Below are positions 1-10,985 of a DNA stretch of 64,000 nt, in pieces. The translations under genes and the position numbers were made by a program. Each line of letters begins with the position of its first letter. Within the stretch, counting starts at the first letter, position 1. Source of the DNA: Rhizomys pruinosus (Eukaryota; Chordata; Mammalia; Rodentia; Spalacidae); contig VZQC01004719.1 in the NCBI GenBank assembly GCA_009823505.1, forward strand, positions 656,294 through 720,293, given 5' to 3'. The notes beneath the pieces are model-generated. The model made no database searches. It saw nothing but the letters and a program-made list of their open reading frames with translations, and was not told where the DNA came from.

Positions 1-285
1 GTGGGTTTTGGCACAACTGCTTGCAAATTGGTTTTACATGAAGGATGCTTGTACTCATAAATTATCACTTATTGCTAAAAAATGAAAAAAAAAAACTGAG
101 AGAAAGATGCAGAACAGTTATGGCAGATTGCACGATCTGGGATGGGGTGGGGTGGGGTGGGGGGAAGGGAAGGGGAAATATGCCTGAACTGAATTGGATA
201 ATGATGTATGAAAAACACAAAGCATCAAAAAAAAATTATAAAAAAACTCAAAGTTCAGTGAAACATAATGATATTTTAGGTTTCT
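1..285 (+). repeat. LINE-type 3' tail with G-rich tract
   Basis: This segment matches, by eye, the ends of the repeats at about 36120-36385 (same strand) and 31850-32100 (opposite strand). It contains a shared block near TTGGTTTTACATGAAGGATG, a run of GGGGT units at about 141-176, and an A-rich end. Similar G-rich tails follow the L1 ORF2 copies at about 3840-3960 and 28570-28700, so it is best read as the 3' end of an L1-related element cut by the window edge. The 80-codon frame across it is not a gene. Confidence 0.7.
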
Positions 286-1784
286 GAAAACAAACATGAA
301 CTCAGAACCAGAAACTAAACATATTCTGAAAAAATGGGATTTGAAAATATATTGAAAAACTCAATGCATGTTTACTTATCAAAGTGATTACCCCAATTCT
401 TCATTATTGAGTGGGTTGTGAGTCAGCTGAAGTGTGATAATCAAGCTTTGATTCTCCAAATTAGGAATCTGATTTAAGCATTTTGCTGCAAATCTAGAAG
501 TTTTATCTTATTTCTGACAAGAGGCAATAGTTGTCTGGGGATCAGATTCTTTTCTCTCTGAAGCTATGTGTAATTAGAAATGGCCAGATATTCCTCTGAG
601 CCCAAAGAATAAAATTTTCTCACTATAGCTTATTGTAACAGCACACATATTCTTTTTTAGTTAAATACCTACACCTGCAAGGTATTACATTAGAATGGCA
701 TTATTACTATGGAGGTCATAAAGTCAATTTTGCTTATAATTTCTCACATTGATTTCTGGGCTACAGAATATAATCACTAGCAAGGTTGTCTTGAATGTGC
801 ATATCTCCTTCATAAAGCATTTCTTAATGTTATTGAAAATAACATTAATTTATGCCACTGAGACAACATTCAAAAAGAATCAGCTTAAAGGAAGAAGACC
901 TTGTTTTTGTTCATAGTTCAGGATTTCAGCCTATGGTCCCTTGGCACTAACTGTGATCTCAGTATCAGGGCAGTGCATCATAACAATTGTGCATGGTAAG
1001 AAGCTGGTTTCCTCATGGTGAACAAGAAGCAAAAAAATGAAACAAAATTCAGAGTCCCAGTATCTTCTTCAATGGCATGTCTCTAATGACATAACTTCCT
1101 TCTGTATAGGTCCCATGTCACAAAATTTCTACCACTTCCCAATAGCACATTTGGTGTTGTTGAAATATTCCCTACAAGATGGAGAAGGGATGAGGTCCAT
1201 AAAATTCAAGAAACTGACAAAACTTATGGTAGTTAGGAAGTAAGTTACAAAATTCAAAAACCCCCAAGGTTATAGGAACAAATAATATTTCCCTGGGTGA
1301 GATGGGACTCTTTCTGGTAGAGTTGCTTGGACATTGGGTGCCAAGCTCTACTAATAGAGCTTTTCAAGTCATGTAACATGCTAGATTGAATTTCTTCAAT
1401 GCCTTAGATTCAACCATATTCTTGCAAATAGCCCTTCAATTATGCTCCTATAAATAACAGCAATAAAATCATTGACTTGAATAAAATCATTGCTTTGTCC
1501 TATTGCTTGTGTTCCATCTGGAGTTAAAACACGTTTGTTTATTTTTCCTCAGGAAAAGTTACACAGACACAATTGTTATCCAACAGAGACTAACACAAAG
1601 ATGAGATGGGGAATTGTGACTGCATAATTTGTGCAATGGGTACCAAGACACAGATTTAAGACTGATCTATGTGGAATGAAGCATCCTTGGGAGCATGACT
1701 GGGACAGTTATCTTTACCCATGTTATGAGCTGGTGCCATTCTTGCTGAAATGTGAATACTATGTTTCTTGCAATGTGTGTTAGG
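286..1784. other. No gene or recognised repeat
   Basis: About 1.5 kb of AT-rich sequence without a coding signature, SINE head, LTR ends or tandem array that I can recognise. The 68-codon frame at 1037-1243 has no recognisable motif and is the length expected by chance. Confidence 0.5.
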
Positions 1785-3975
1785 ACATTCCCACTCACGA
1801 TAGCCTCAAAAAATACCTAGGGACAAACCTAACCAAAGACACTAAAGATCTCTACAACAAAAATTTTAAAACCCCTGAAGAAGGAGATTGAAAATCTCCA
1901 TACATCAAAAGATGGAAAGAACTCCCATGCTCCTAGATTGGAAAAATTAATATAATAAATATGTCCATTTTACCCAAATTGATATACAAACTCAATGCAA
2001 TCCCAATCAAAATTCCAATCTTCACAGACTTGGGAAAAAATCCTTAAATTCATATGGAAAAACAAAAGACCCCAAATAGCTAAAGCAACCCTGAGTGAAA
2101 AATGCAATACAGGGGGGATTGCTCTACCAGACTTTAAGCTATATTACAGGGCCATAATCATAAAGACAGCCTGGTACTGGCACAAAAACAGACCCATCGA
2201 CCAATGGAACAAAATTGAAGATCCAAACTTGAGCACAAACAATTTCAGCCACCTAATATTTAACAAAGGGGCAAAAAAAGGTCAATGTGGGACTGGAGAG
2301 ATGGCCTAGCGGTTAAGAGCACCGACTGCTCTTGTAGAGGCCCCAGGTTCGATCTCCAGCACCCCCATGGTGGCAGAGAACCATCTGTAACTTCGATTTC
2401 AGGAGAACTCCAGTTCCAGGAGAATCCGACGCCCTCTTCTGACCTCTGCAGCATTGCACAACACAGGTGCACAGACCTACATGCAGACAGTACATTCATA
2501 CACATGGAAAATAAATAAATAAAATTAAAAATAAATAAATAAATAAAAATTAAAAGAAAAGCTCAATGGAAGAAAGTTAGCATCTTCAGCAAATGGTGCT
2601 GGCAAAACTGGATCAACATTTGTAGCACAAAATTAAATCCCTACCACTCACCCTGTACAAAAAATCAACTCCAAGTGGATCAAAGATCTCAACCTGAAAC
2701 CTGAAACATTAAAGGTGATAGAAGAAATGTTTGGCAATTACCTACAAGACATAGGCATAGGAAAAGACTTTCTAAATTAGACAGCAGCTGCACAGGAAAT
2801 AAGGTCAACAGTCAACAAATTGGACCTCATCAAACTCAAAAGCTGTACAGTGAAGGAAACAATCAAGGAAGTGAAGAGAAAACCCACAGAGTGGGAAAAA
2901 ATCTTCACCAGTGATACATCTGACAGACCATTAATGTCCAGAATACACAGACTACTCAAAAAACAAAGAAGTAAGAAAACAAATGACCTACTCAAAAGAT
3001 GGAGTAAAGAGCTGAAGAGAGACTTCACCAGTGAGGAAGTAAAGATGGCTGAGAAACATCTTAAAAAGTGTTCAACATCATTAATAATGAAGAAAATGCA
3101 AATTAAAACCACTCTCAGATATCATCTTACTCGGATACTACTGGCTAAGATCAAGAAAACAAAAGACACCAAATGCTGGAGAAGTTTTGGGAAAAGGGGA
3201 GCATTCATACACTGCTGGTGGGAATGTAAGCTTGAACAACCATTATGGAAAGCAGTGTGGAGAACCCCTAAAAGACTCAAAATTAGCCTACCACCTGACC
3301 CAGTCATACCACTCCCGGGTATATATGCACAGGACTCATCCTACCACAAATATGCTGCACATCCATATTTATTGCAGCTCTCTTCACAATAGTGAAAAGC
3401 TGGAACCAACCCAAATGCCCCTTAACTGATGAGTGGATGACAAAAATAAGGTACATCTACACAATGGAGTACTAGTCAGTGGTAAAGAAAGATGATATCC
3501 TGAACTTTTTAGGTAAATGGATGGAACTTGAAGCCATTATGCTAAATGAAGTAATACAGTGCTAGAAAAACAAAAGGCAAATGGTTTCCTTCATTTGTGG
3601 GTACTAATACCAAATCCCCAGTTGAAACACAAGCTAAACATTATTGTTATTTCTTTTTATCTGAAAGCACCTATGTTGTTATAATGTAAATCTCTTAACA
3701 GGCTCTAGAAGTGACCCACCACTTATTTTTAGACTCTGCAATTACTGTATATATGTGGAAGGTATGTGTTGATATTTTAGAGTAATATAAAATTAAAGGA
3801 CGAAAATGTGAATTCCTAAACATAAAAATATACTGAGAGAAACATGCAGGACAGTTACAGCAGAATGCTTGATCTGGGGTGGGGTGGGCTGAAGGGAAGG
3901 GGGAATATGTCTAAATTGAACTGAAAAATGATATCTGAAATACACAAAAATTAACAAAATATTATATTGAAAAAG
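1785..3975 (+). mobile_element. LINE-1, 5'-truncated, ORF2 3' part
   Basis: The sequence follows the same order as the long L1 frame at 25.9-28.4 kb, starting late in the RT domain and ending past ORF2 at about 3605. Recognisable pieces are [13 protein letters not shown], a [15 protein letters not shown] block, YWHKNRP, and the C-terminal Cys/His-rich segment near 3175-3260. Reading is broken by frame changes and in-frame stops, for example TAG at 2777, and by a SINE insertion at 2289. A G-rich 3' tail lies at 3838-3960. The copy is non-coding today. The 5' boundary is estimated from where similarity to the other L1 copy begins. Confidence 0.88.
2289..2557 (+). mobile_element. B2-type SINE inside L1
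   Basis: It starts GGGACTGGAGAGATGGCC, with a tRNA-like A box (TAGCGGTTAAGAGC) and B box (GGTTCGATCTCC), and ends in an (AAAT)n-rich tail. Short flanking repeats, roughly AAAAGGTCAATG before and AAAAGCTCAATG after, are consistent with a target-site duplication carrying one change. It interrupts the L1 ORF2 remnant, so it is younger than that L1. Confidence 0.9.
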
Positions 3976-4575
3976 ACATGAGATCAAGACCAAGATATTC
4001 CTTGGAATGTCTAATAGTGTCTGTTGTCTTCTACATGGTATGGGGAAGCATGCTTCCTTCATGAATATGATCTGCCTCATAAATACTGAGACAAATGGTT
4101 GGTAGAATGTTTATGACCCACCCAATCAAAATATATACAACTTTGACTGAGCTGTCTGCCCAGAACAAATTTGCTGATGTAAAGGAAGAACTACAGTGGG
4201 AAGCAGACATACAAATCTTATCATCTGTACTATCTTCTGATTTGTCAGTAAGATGGGGAAAAGGGAGAATTTCTTAGAGTAGTGGGATATAAAAATAATA
4301 GGGTACAAGATAGGATTTGTAGTATAGAGCCCCCCAAGAATAATAATTTGGAAACCCATGGGGATCATTTTACAGGAAGGAGTGAATAAGGTAGCAGTGA
4401 TTGAAGATATCTCTTGGGTTTGACTTTTAACAGAGGAATGGTACATCCATTTCTAAGCATGCAGAAGGGTTTAATAATGATCCAGTTCTGAAAAAAACTA
4501 TGAGAACCAATGGATACTCTGGCTCTGAACATTTAACTTGGAAAAACACTTTAAACAAGAGGTGAAGACACTTGA
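3976..4575. other. No gene recognised
   Basis: Sequence between the L1 tail and the MaLR element. Short frames on both strands (60 to 106 codons) show no domain or start context. I see no SINE or LTR ends here. Confidence 0.5.
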
Positions 4576-5452
4576 TGTAGTGGTTTGAATGATAACATAC
4601 CCCATAGGCTTTAAGTATTCAGACATTTTGTCCCCGCTTGGTAGCGCTGTTTGGGGAGGTTTTAGAAGGTGTGGGGGCAGGCTTAGAGAGAGTTTAACTG
4701 TGAGGACCAAGCTGACTCCATTTTAGCTTGGTCAGCTCCATCTTGGCCTAGAGTTCACCCCAGAGTTTTAAAAAAAGGACAAACAAAGTCACGGCAGAGA
4801 TAAATAAATCCTTTATTAGTAGAGTGATTTAACTTCTACCAAAAAGCATACAGTTAAATGCTTTATGAGAATGGAAGGTCCAAACCAGGTAAAACAATAG
4901 AACAAAGAGTCCAGAGCAGGTGAATACATATAATAAAAAACTGATTGATCTGTACCCAAGGTCCTATCAATCAGAGGAGGAGACACCATGACTATGATGG
5001 AAAACCCTAACTGGGAATAAAAGCTAAGGGAAATTGGGTCTTGAGGTCACTGCCCTCCAGTCCTATGGGAGTGTGCTCAGCCCGATGCATCGTCTGCTTT
5101 ATCTATTCTGTCTTGGTTGTTGGTTGTTATGGCTTCTTTTCTGCTTGCTTGTAACTAACCTTCAATTAAACTTATATCTACAACTACTTGTGCTCCCTCC
5201 ACCCCCGGCATCTTTCTTACTTGAGTGTGGCGGATTGAGCCTAACATAACAAGCCTTGCTAGTCTTCAGAGGCTCTCTCTTGACTTCCTGTGTTTATTGC
5301 GAGACATGAACTTTGGCTTTCTGCTCCATCCCACCATGCCTCAGGCCACAATGGACTCTAATTCCCAATCATAAGCTTAAATAAACTCTTCCTTTTATAA
5401 GTTCTCTTAGTCATGGTGGTTTTATCACAGCAACAGAAAAGCGACTAGTACA
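4576..5452 (+). repeat. MaLR 5' LTR, split by another LTR
   Basis: LTR sequence occupies 4576-4698 and 5247-5452; the middle is a separate solo LTR. Relative to the 3' LTR it lacks about 30 bp (the CATGCTGGAGGAAG stretch) in U3. It retains TTTATCACAGCAACAG and ends CTAGTACA. Confidence 0.85.
4699..5246 (+). repeat. Solo LTR, ERV1-like, 548 bp, with 4-bp TSD
   Basis: The block begins TGTGAGGACCAAGC and ends GAGCCTAACA, so it has TGT...ACA termini. It is flanked on both sides by TAAC (4695-4698 and 5247-5250). The 3' MaLR LTR shows the uninterrupted version of this site (AGAGAGAGCCTAACAAGC), proving an insertion. A 4-bp duplication is typical of class I (gammaretrovirus-like) endogenous retroviruses. 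GGGAATAAAAGC near 5015 could be the TATA region and ATTAAA near 5165 a poly(A) signal. The LTR names no family I can assign with certainty. Confidence 0.85.
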
Positions 5453-5667
5453 GTGATTTGGTACCATAGCTTGTTGACTGTAAAGAACCTGACCATGTGT
5501 GTGTTTGGTGAAATGTGGAAGTCTTTGAAACTTTGGGCTAGAAAAGCTGTTGACTACTGTAAGCAGAGCTTAATGGGTCATTCTAGTAGAAGCCTGGAAA
5601 AGAGCATTGCTGCAAAAAAAAAAATGTAGTTCCAGAGGAAAATAAAGACTTAGCAGAAACAGATATT

Positions 5668-6462
5668 TTGGCAAAGAGTCTGGCCAGAGTTTGCCCACAG
5701 TACAAATGCTTGCCAGATGCTAAATTGAAAAGCAATAGACTAATATCTTTGGTGGCAGATATTTCAAGACAGCCTAATGTAGACATGGTGGTGTGGCTAT
5801 TAATGGTGAATATTTTGCAGATCTACAGTGAAAAAGAGAAGATGGGGCAGAAAGAAATGCAGAATGTACAGGTGGGATCTGAAAAGTGCACTAATATTAT
5901 TAAAGGTGGGGCCAAGGCGTGTGAAGGAGAGGATCCCTTGTATAAGGAGATTAAACTGATTAAGGAGAGGCCTAGCTACTTGCAAGTAAACAATGGAAAA
6001 TGTGAGATTAAAGTGATTAAGGAGAGGCCTCGATATTTACATGTAAACAACAGAAACAGTACCTTCAGGGCAAAACCACACCCAGTTAAGCCTCCAGTTT
6101 TTGAAAGGAAAATACTGAAAGGGCAGAGAAAATTTGTGAATGTGGTTGAAGTAGAACAGAGTCTATCTCAAACTTGCAGCCACACTCGGCAGTTTCATTC
6201 ACGTAGTGCTGGCTTTAGAGGCATGAAGGATGCAAGAGTGAAGGGGTCATCAGTTCTTCCTCCAAGGTTTCAGAGAGCCAAAGAGGCCAGGCAGAGTGCA
6301 GCAGGGGTGTCCCTGCATAAAGAAGGACCTGATAGTCCATTGCTTGAAGCTGTGAATGTGAAGCCTGATTGGCAGCAGAGACCCCCAAGAAGACATTTGA
6401 GATGCCAGAGCTTTGAGATATTTGCCAAGGAGACATGCATACAGGGAATGGTACCAGCCTAA
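5668..6462 (+). CDS. Open frame in MaLR internal region (264 codons), unknown
   Basis: A stop-free stretch of 264 codons lies inside the MaLR internal sequence. It starts at TTG rather than ATG and shows no gag, protease or RT motif. Its codons are lysine- and arginine-rich, and it contains a tandem duplication at 5950-6052, read as EIKLIKERPSYLQVNN and EIKVIKERPRYLHVNN. MaLR interiors are generally considered non-coding, so chance openness or a decayed ancestral gag are both possible. I assign no function. Overlapping frames at 6413-6797 are probably shadows. Confidence 0.25.
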   Translation: MAKSLARVCPQYKCLPDAKLKSNRLISLVADISRQPNVDMVVWLLMVNILQIYSEKEKMGQKEMQNVQVGSEKCTNIIKGGAKACEGEDPLYKEIKLIKERPSYLQVNNGKCEIKVIKERPRYLHVNNRNSTFRAKPHPVKPPVFERKILKGQRKFVNVVEVEQSLSQTCSHTRQFHSRSAGFRGMKDARVKGSSVLPPRFQRAKEARQSAAGVSLHKEGPDSPLLEAVNVKPDWQQRPPRRHLRCQSFEIFAKETCIQGMVPA

Positions 6463-6860
6463 GAGAGAGATGTATGTTGCAAGCAAAGCTGGAAGAGCTG
6501 AGCCATATAAGCCCTTTGGAAGTCAAGTCCCAGAAGTCACACATGGAGCTCCTGGACTTGGTGTTGCCCTGCTGGTTTTTGGTGTTGTTTTGGTCCAGTA
6601 TTTCCTCACTATGCCTCTGTTCCTCTCTTTTGGAATGGGAATGTGTATTCGGTTCCACTGTACGTTGGAAGTATGTAATTTGTCATTTGATTTTACAGGA
6701 GCTTACAGTTAAGAGATTGGCCTGGGACTCAGAAGATCCATTGGACTGTGGACTTTTGAATAGAATTGAGACTGGTAAAGGCTATGGGGACTTTTAAAGT
6801 TGGACTAAATGTATTTTGCATTTTAAATGTTAGTGAGCCTATGAGGGCCAGGGAGTGGAA

Positions 6861-7228
6861 TGTGGTGGTTGGATTGAGAATGTCCCCCATAGTGTGTAAA
6901 TATTAAGACATTTTGTCCCCAGTTGGTGGCACTGTTTGGGGAGGTCTTAGAAGGTGTGGCCATGCTGGAGGAAGTATGTCACTGGGGACAGGCTTAGAGA
7001 GAGAGCCTAACAAGCTTTGCTAATCTCCAGAGTCTCTCTCTTGACTGCCTGTGCTCATTGCAAGATGTGAACTTTCGCTTTCTGCTCCAGTCCTGGCCAC
7101 CATTCCTCAGGCCACAATGGACTCTAATTCCCTGGAACTGTCAATTGTAAGCTTAAACAAACTCTTTGCTTTATAAATTCCCATGGTCATGGTGGTTTTA
7201 TCACAGCAACAGAAAAGTGACTAATACA
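6861..7228 (+). repeat. MaLR 3' LTR, 368 bp
   Basis: It begins TGTGGTGGTTGGATTGAG directly after the purine-rich tract and ends GTGACTAATACA. It matches the split 5' LTR along its length and the minus-strand solo LTR at 22178-22546. AAGCTTAAACAAACTC near 7150 occupies the poly(A) signal region but is not a perfect AATAAA. Confidence 0.85.
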
Positions 7229-8248
7229 CTTGGATAGCCTGGTTTGTGAGGATCTGGGAGGATGAGATTTCTTTGAGTCTTTGAAAACAGAGAAAATGAT
7301 TGATTTAACAAAAATTCCTTCTTGAAACTAAGTCTGCAAAGTATGAAGGCATATGAGAATAACCAGACCCTGGTGGGCTGGTTCATGTGAGCCATTAGGG
7401 AAAATAGAGTAGAGCTGGTTGAAGCAACTATCAATATAAGGGACTAAGACAAAAAAGGAATGACAGGTATCACAGAAGAAACTGAACATGGCAGATATGT
7501 GTAATGCTTAGGGCACTGGTTTGATAGTTCTGTATTCATAAAAGAATTGAGAAAAAAAACTTAATTCAACATGAAACTCAGTATCATATGGTATTAGAGT
7601 AGATTTACTGAGCCATGCATTGGACCATGTTCCTTGTGGAGTGGAAGAGCTCTGGATTATTGAAATTATTTATACCAGCTCATAATAAAAAGAGCTAAAG
7701 TAACAAAAAGAGGATGAGAGAGGGGAAAGGTTGAAAAGGTGACAGGACACTCAAAGTCATATATGAGAAGATTTGTGTTGAGCAGAGTTCCTAAGGACAA
7801 AAAAGAGACCAAAAAATGTGGTGCTAGTGAGCCTCTGGAAGGCTCTGACGCCTGAACAACAGTTTACAAAACATTTAAGTGATAAAATATTGGAAATAAA
7901 AATGATTAAGCTTGCCTTAGTGGTGGCAACTTTTCCACAAGTGTATGCTATACACATTTCTTTCCTGAAATAAAATATACTGGGGCCGATTCCAGTGACT
8001 TTCCATAAATAGGTGTGGATAAGAAAAAGGCAAGGTCCACTGCTAGCTAATGGGCAATCAACTCCCCTCCCCCTTGGGTAGAAGGTGTCACATTACTGCC
8101 ATTTCTAAAGAGCAAATCTTGGTTTTGGGAACCAAGTGGAGCCTGTGCCAGCTAGCATAAACAAGGCTTTTATAGAAAGTGCACTGTAAATTTCCTGTGC
8201 ACCTGCCACCCCCATTCACACCAGAAACCCACCAATTGCTATTATATA
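7229..8248. other. No gene recognised
   Basis: About 1 kb between two LTR retroelements. Only short chance frames are present. No SINE, tandem repeat or LTR termini recognised. Confidence 0.5.
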
Positions 8249-8718
8249 TGTGATGGTTAATCCTGGGTGTCAAGTTGACAGGACTAAGGAACAAATAGGA
8301 GAAAAAGGATCTTCGGATTGGACTAGCTCAACCTGATGGCGCACCCCAAATGTGGGCATTACCTTCCACTGGCAGGCAGTATTAAACGCCATGCCAGAGG
8401 GTGCTGGTCCCTTTTTTCCTGTGGCTTGCCTCTCTCTCACTGGTGAGTTTGTCTTGCAGCTGTGATCAACCCTACAGATCCCAGCATGTACTGAGACCAG
8501 CAGATCTCCTGGAATCCATCAGGCCTTCACACCAGATTGGGACTACTGAGACATCCAGCCTTGTGGACTGAACAGTTCCCTGTATTCTCAGCCTCTCCAG
8601 TGTGGTGCAGCTACTGTTGGACTCCCTGAACTCTGTCACGTGAGCAAATCAATAAATTGTATATAGCTATATATTCGTCCTGCTGCTTCTGTTTCTTTAG
8701 AGAACCCTGAATAATACA
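8249..8718 (+). repeat. ERVL 5' LTR
   Basis: It begins TGTGATGGTTAATCCTGG and ends CTGAATAATACA. AATAAA at 8651-8656 is a plausible poly(A) signal. It is colinear with the 3' LTR from end to end apart from two single- or double-base indels. Confidence 0.92.
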
Positions 8719-8723
8719 GATTT

Positions 8724-8741
8724 TGGTAGCATGAGTGGTTC
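8724..8741 (+). other. Primer binding site, tRNA-Leu type
   Basis: TGGTAGCATGAGTGGTTC lies 5 bases after the LTR end. It matches 13 of 15 positions of TGGTACCAGGAGTGG, the complement of the tRNA-Leu 3' end that gives ERVL its name. The spacing and the match agree with a first-strand primer site. Confidence 0.8.
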
Positions 8742-8910
8742 TAGAGAAACAGAAATGAAAGGATGAATTTCTTTAGTGGGCTTGGTAGTCTCTGGAGCCA
8801 GCTCTCCAACCCAATGAAGCCTAGAGTTACTGAAGGCTCTCCTGGTGGCATGAAGAGGAATGATAATCCTTGGTGCAGAATATTTGAAGTAATTATGACG
8901 ATAGATCCAT

Positions 8911-10023
8911 TTGATACCTAACTCGCCTCTTGTGAGAAGCAAGGAATTTAGTGACTCTCTATATAAAACGTTTGCGAAATTTTGGAAAAATAAGGAAAAT
9001 AATGATGTTGCCTGTTTGCTCTTAGCATGTCTGGATAAAGTGATAGAGGAAAATAAGGAGCTCAGTGATAAAATTAATCAGGTCCAGATTCAAAACAACT
9101 ATTTAACAGTTTCTAAGTGGGGCTGGAGAGATAGCCTAGTGGTTAAGAGCACCAACTGCTCTTGCAGAGGACCCGGGTTCGATCCCCAGCACCCAAATGG
9201 TGGCTAAGAACCATCTGTAACTCCAATTTCAGGAGAACTCCAGTTCCAGGGGAATCTGAGACCCTCTTCTGACCTCCGCAGCATTGCACGACATGGGTGC
9301 ACAGACCTACATGCAGACAGTACATTCATACACATACAAAAAAATAAATAAATTTGAAAATTAAAAAAAAAAGTTTCTAAGTATGCTCTGGAAGAGCATC
9401 TTCTCTCCAGCAGCCAAAGAGCTAAAGCTGCAGAAAATCAAGCTGGAGCCTTTATTATACATTTGGGTGATTTACAACGAATATTTAATTCCCAGCCACG
9501 AAGAGTGTCAGCAGTCAAAGTGAGAGCACTGGTGGAGAAAGGGTGGAACCCTGAAACTTGGGATGGAGATGTGTGGGAGAACCATGATGATGAGGATTTT
9601 GAACCCTTGGATTCTGAGGGATTTTCTTTATCTGAGGAATTAATCTCCCCACCCTCAGCAGAGAATCCACACCCTTCAGATCCCTCCTCCCCACACTTGC
9701 TTGAGGAAACTAATCTCCCCCTCCCAGTGGGAGCTAATGTCCCTCAGGGCCCACCAATTGTTGCCTCTAGACCTATAACCAGATTGATGGCTAAGCAAGC
9801 CCCTCAAGGTGAGATAGAAAGTGTGGTCCACAATGAGGTACACTACACCACTAAAGAAATTAATGAGTTTGCCAATTCATTCGGGCAAAAGCCTAAGGAG
9901 TATGTGTGGGAATGGATTTTAAGGGTGTGGGATAATGGTGGAAGGAATATAGAATTGGATCACACTGAGTTTATCGATATGAGCCCACTGAATAGAGATT
10001 CTAGGTTTAACATGGAAGCTTGA
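8911..10023 (+). pseudogene. gag: ERVL gag, N-terminal and middle parts, SINE-interrupted
   Basis: Frame 1 is open from about 8911 to the SINE at 9119 and again from 9383 to a TGA at 10021-10023. The SINE plus its duplicated target is 264 bp, a multiple of three, so the frame is the same on both sides. The first part is Lys/Glu-rich and helix-prone (VIEENKELSDKINQVQIQ), as in coiled-coil gag N-termini. The middle is acidic and proline-rich, including LSEELISPPSAENPHPSDP. No authentic ATG was fixed for the start. Identity as gag rests on position between the primer site and pol, not on a diagnostic motif. Confidence 0.7.
9119..9371 (+). mobile_element. B2-type SINE inserted in gag
   Basis: It starts GGGCTGGAGAGATAGCC, has the A box (TAGTGGTTAAGAGC) and B box (GGTTCGATCCC), and ends in an A-rich tail. 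It is bounded by perfect 11-bp copies of AGTTTCTAAGT at 9108-9118 and 9372-9382. It arrived after the provirus. Confidence 0.95.
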
Positions 10024-10058
10024 GTGGTTAAAAAGGTGATAAAAGTTTATTTGAATGT

Positions 10059-10444
10059 TTGGCTGATGTATTTATTAAAACATGGCCTACTAACAGCGAG
10101 TTAGAGATGCCTGATATTCCTTGGCTTAGTATTGATGAAGGGATTGTGAGGGTCATGCAGATGGGCATGCTCGAGTGGATTTGCAGTGTAAAACCACATT
10201 CTCCACAATATGAGGACCCAGAGGACATGCATTTCACTGAGTTTATAAGATGGAAGGTACTGAGACACCAGAACATTTGAAGAGCTTTGTTTTTGCTCTA
10301 TTTCTTATGCCAGATCTTACAGTTAGAGAAGTTGTGGCTCGCTTGCATAAATTAAATGTACACATAATAGGTTTAACAGGACCTCAGGGTAGGCATCAGT
10401 TGGCAGCACTGAATCTCCAAAGGCCAGATGAGCATAGTTATTGA
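10059..10444 (+). pseudogene. gag: ERVL gag C-terminal part, frameshifted
   Basis: Two overlapping frames continue the provirus: frame 3 from 10059 to 10280 (with LEWICSVKPHSPQYEDPED) and frame 2 from 10250 to a stop at 10442-10444 (with LTGPQGRHQLAALNLQRPD). The serial change of frame 1 to 3 to 2 without loss of apparent protein character indicates small insertions or deletions near 10023-10059 and 10250-10280. Assignment to gag is by position. Confidence 0.6.
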
Positions 10445-10544
10445 AGTTATAATGGGCAGCAAAGGCAAAACAATGCCTATAATGGCATGACCAGAAATGA
10501 TCTTTGGGGAACTGGCTAATTAATCATGGTTTTCCGAGGAACCA

Positions 10545-10985
10545 AATAAGAAGCCTACTAAGTTTTTATTTGATCTGTATAAGCAGAAAAGCTCTAGAAC
10601 AAATGACAGGAAGTCAAAATTTAATTTCAGCAGTAGTGAATCCTGTCCAGGTAACCAGTTTCCAGACTTGAGACAGTTCCCAGACCCAGAACCCCTTGAA
10701 TGAATGGGTAGCCAGGTTCCGATGAGGAAGGACCTTGTCACAATACCAAAGAGTTATGCTGTTTGCATTCCTCCTGTCCTTCCCCAGACGGACCTGAGGC
10801 CTTTTACTAGGGTAACTCTACACTGGGGAAAAGGAAATAATCAGACTTTTTGAGGCCTATTCCATACTGGTTCCGAGTTGACACAGATACCAGGAGACCC
10901 TAAAAAGCATTGTGGCCCTCTGGTTAAGGTAGGGGCCTATGGAGGTCAGGTGATAAATGGAGTTTTGGCTGAAGTCTGACTCACA
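10545..10985 (+). pseudogene. pol: ERVL protease region, active site altered
   Basis: In the frame of the downstream RT, residues at 10854-10893 read GLFHTGSELTQIPG. Retroviral aspartic proteases have D-[ST]-G at this place; here the catalytic Asp codon position (10863-10865) is CAT, histidine. In-frame TGA stops lie at 10851-10853 and 10977-10979. The block LTVGPVGPRTHPVVISPVPE then leads into RT. The protease is dead by both criteria. Confidence 0.75.

Larger units (their letters stand above)
4576..7228 (+). mobile_element. ERVL-MaLR retroelement with two LTRs
   Basis: Two related LTRs (4576-5452, enlarged by a later insertion, and 6861-7228) flank about 1.4 kb of internal sequence. The LTRs begin TGTRGTGGTT and end CTARTACA. 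Outer flanks are CTTGA (4571-4575) and CTTGG (7229-7233), a 5-bp target duplication with one difference. The internal part begins TGATTTGGTACCAT, in the place of a primer binding site, and ends in a purine-rich GGGCCAGGGAGTGGAA before the 3' LTR. Known MaLR elements are non-autonomous and encode no recognisable gag or pol; none is seen here. The family name (ORR1/MT-like) is from recall. Confidence 0.85.

Noticed and set aside
4498..4710. Minus-strand 70-codon frame across the MaLR LTR start
   Set aside because: It spans an LTR boundary and a foreign LTR insertion, so it cannot be a conserved gene.
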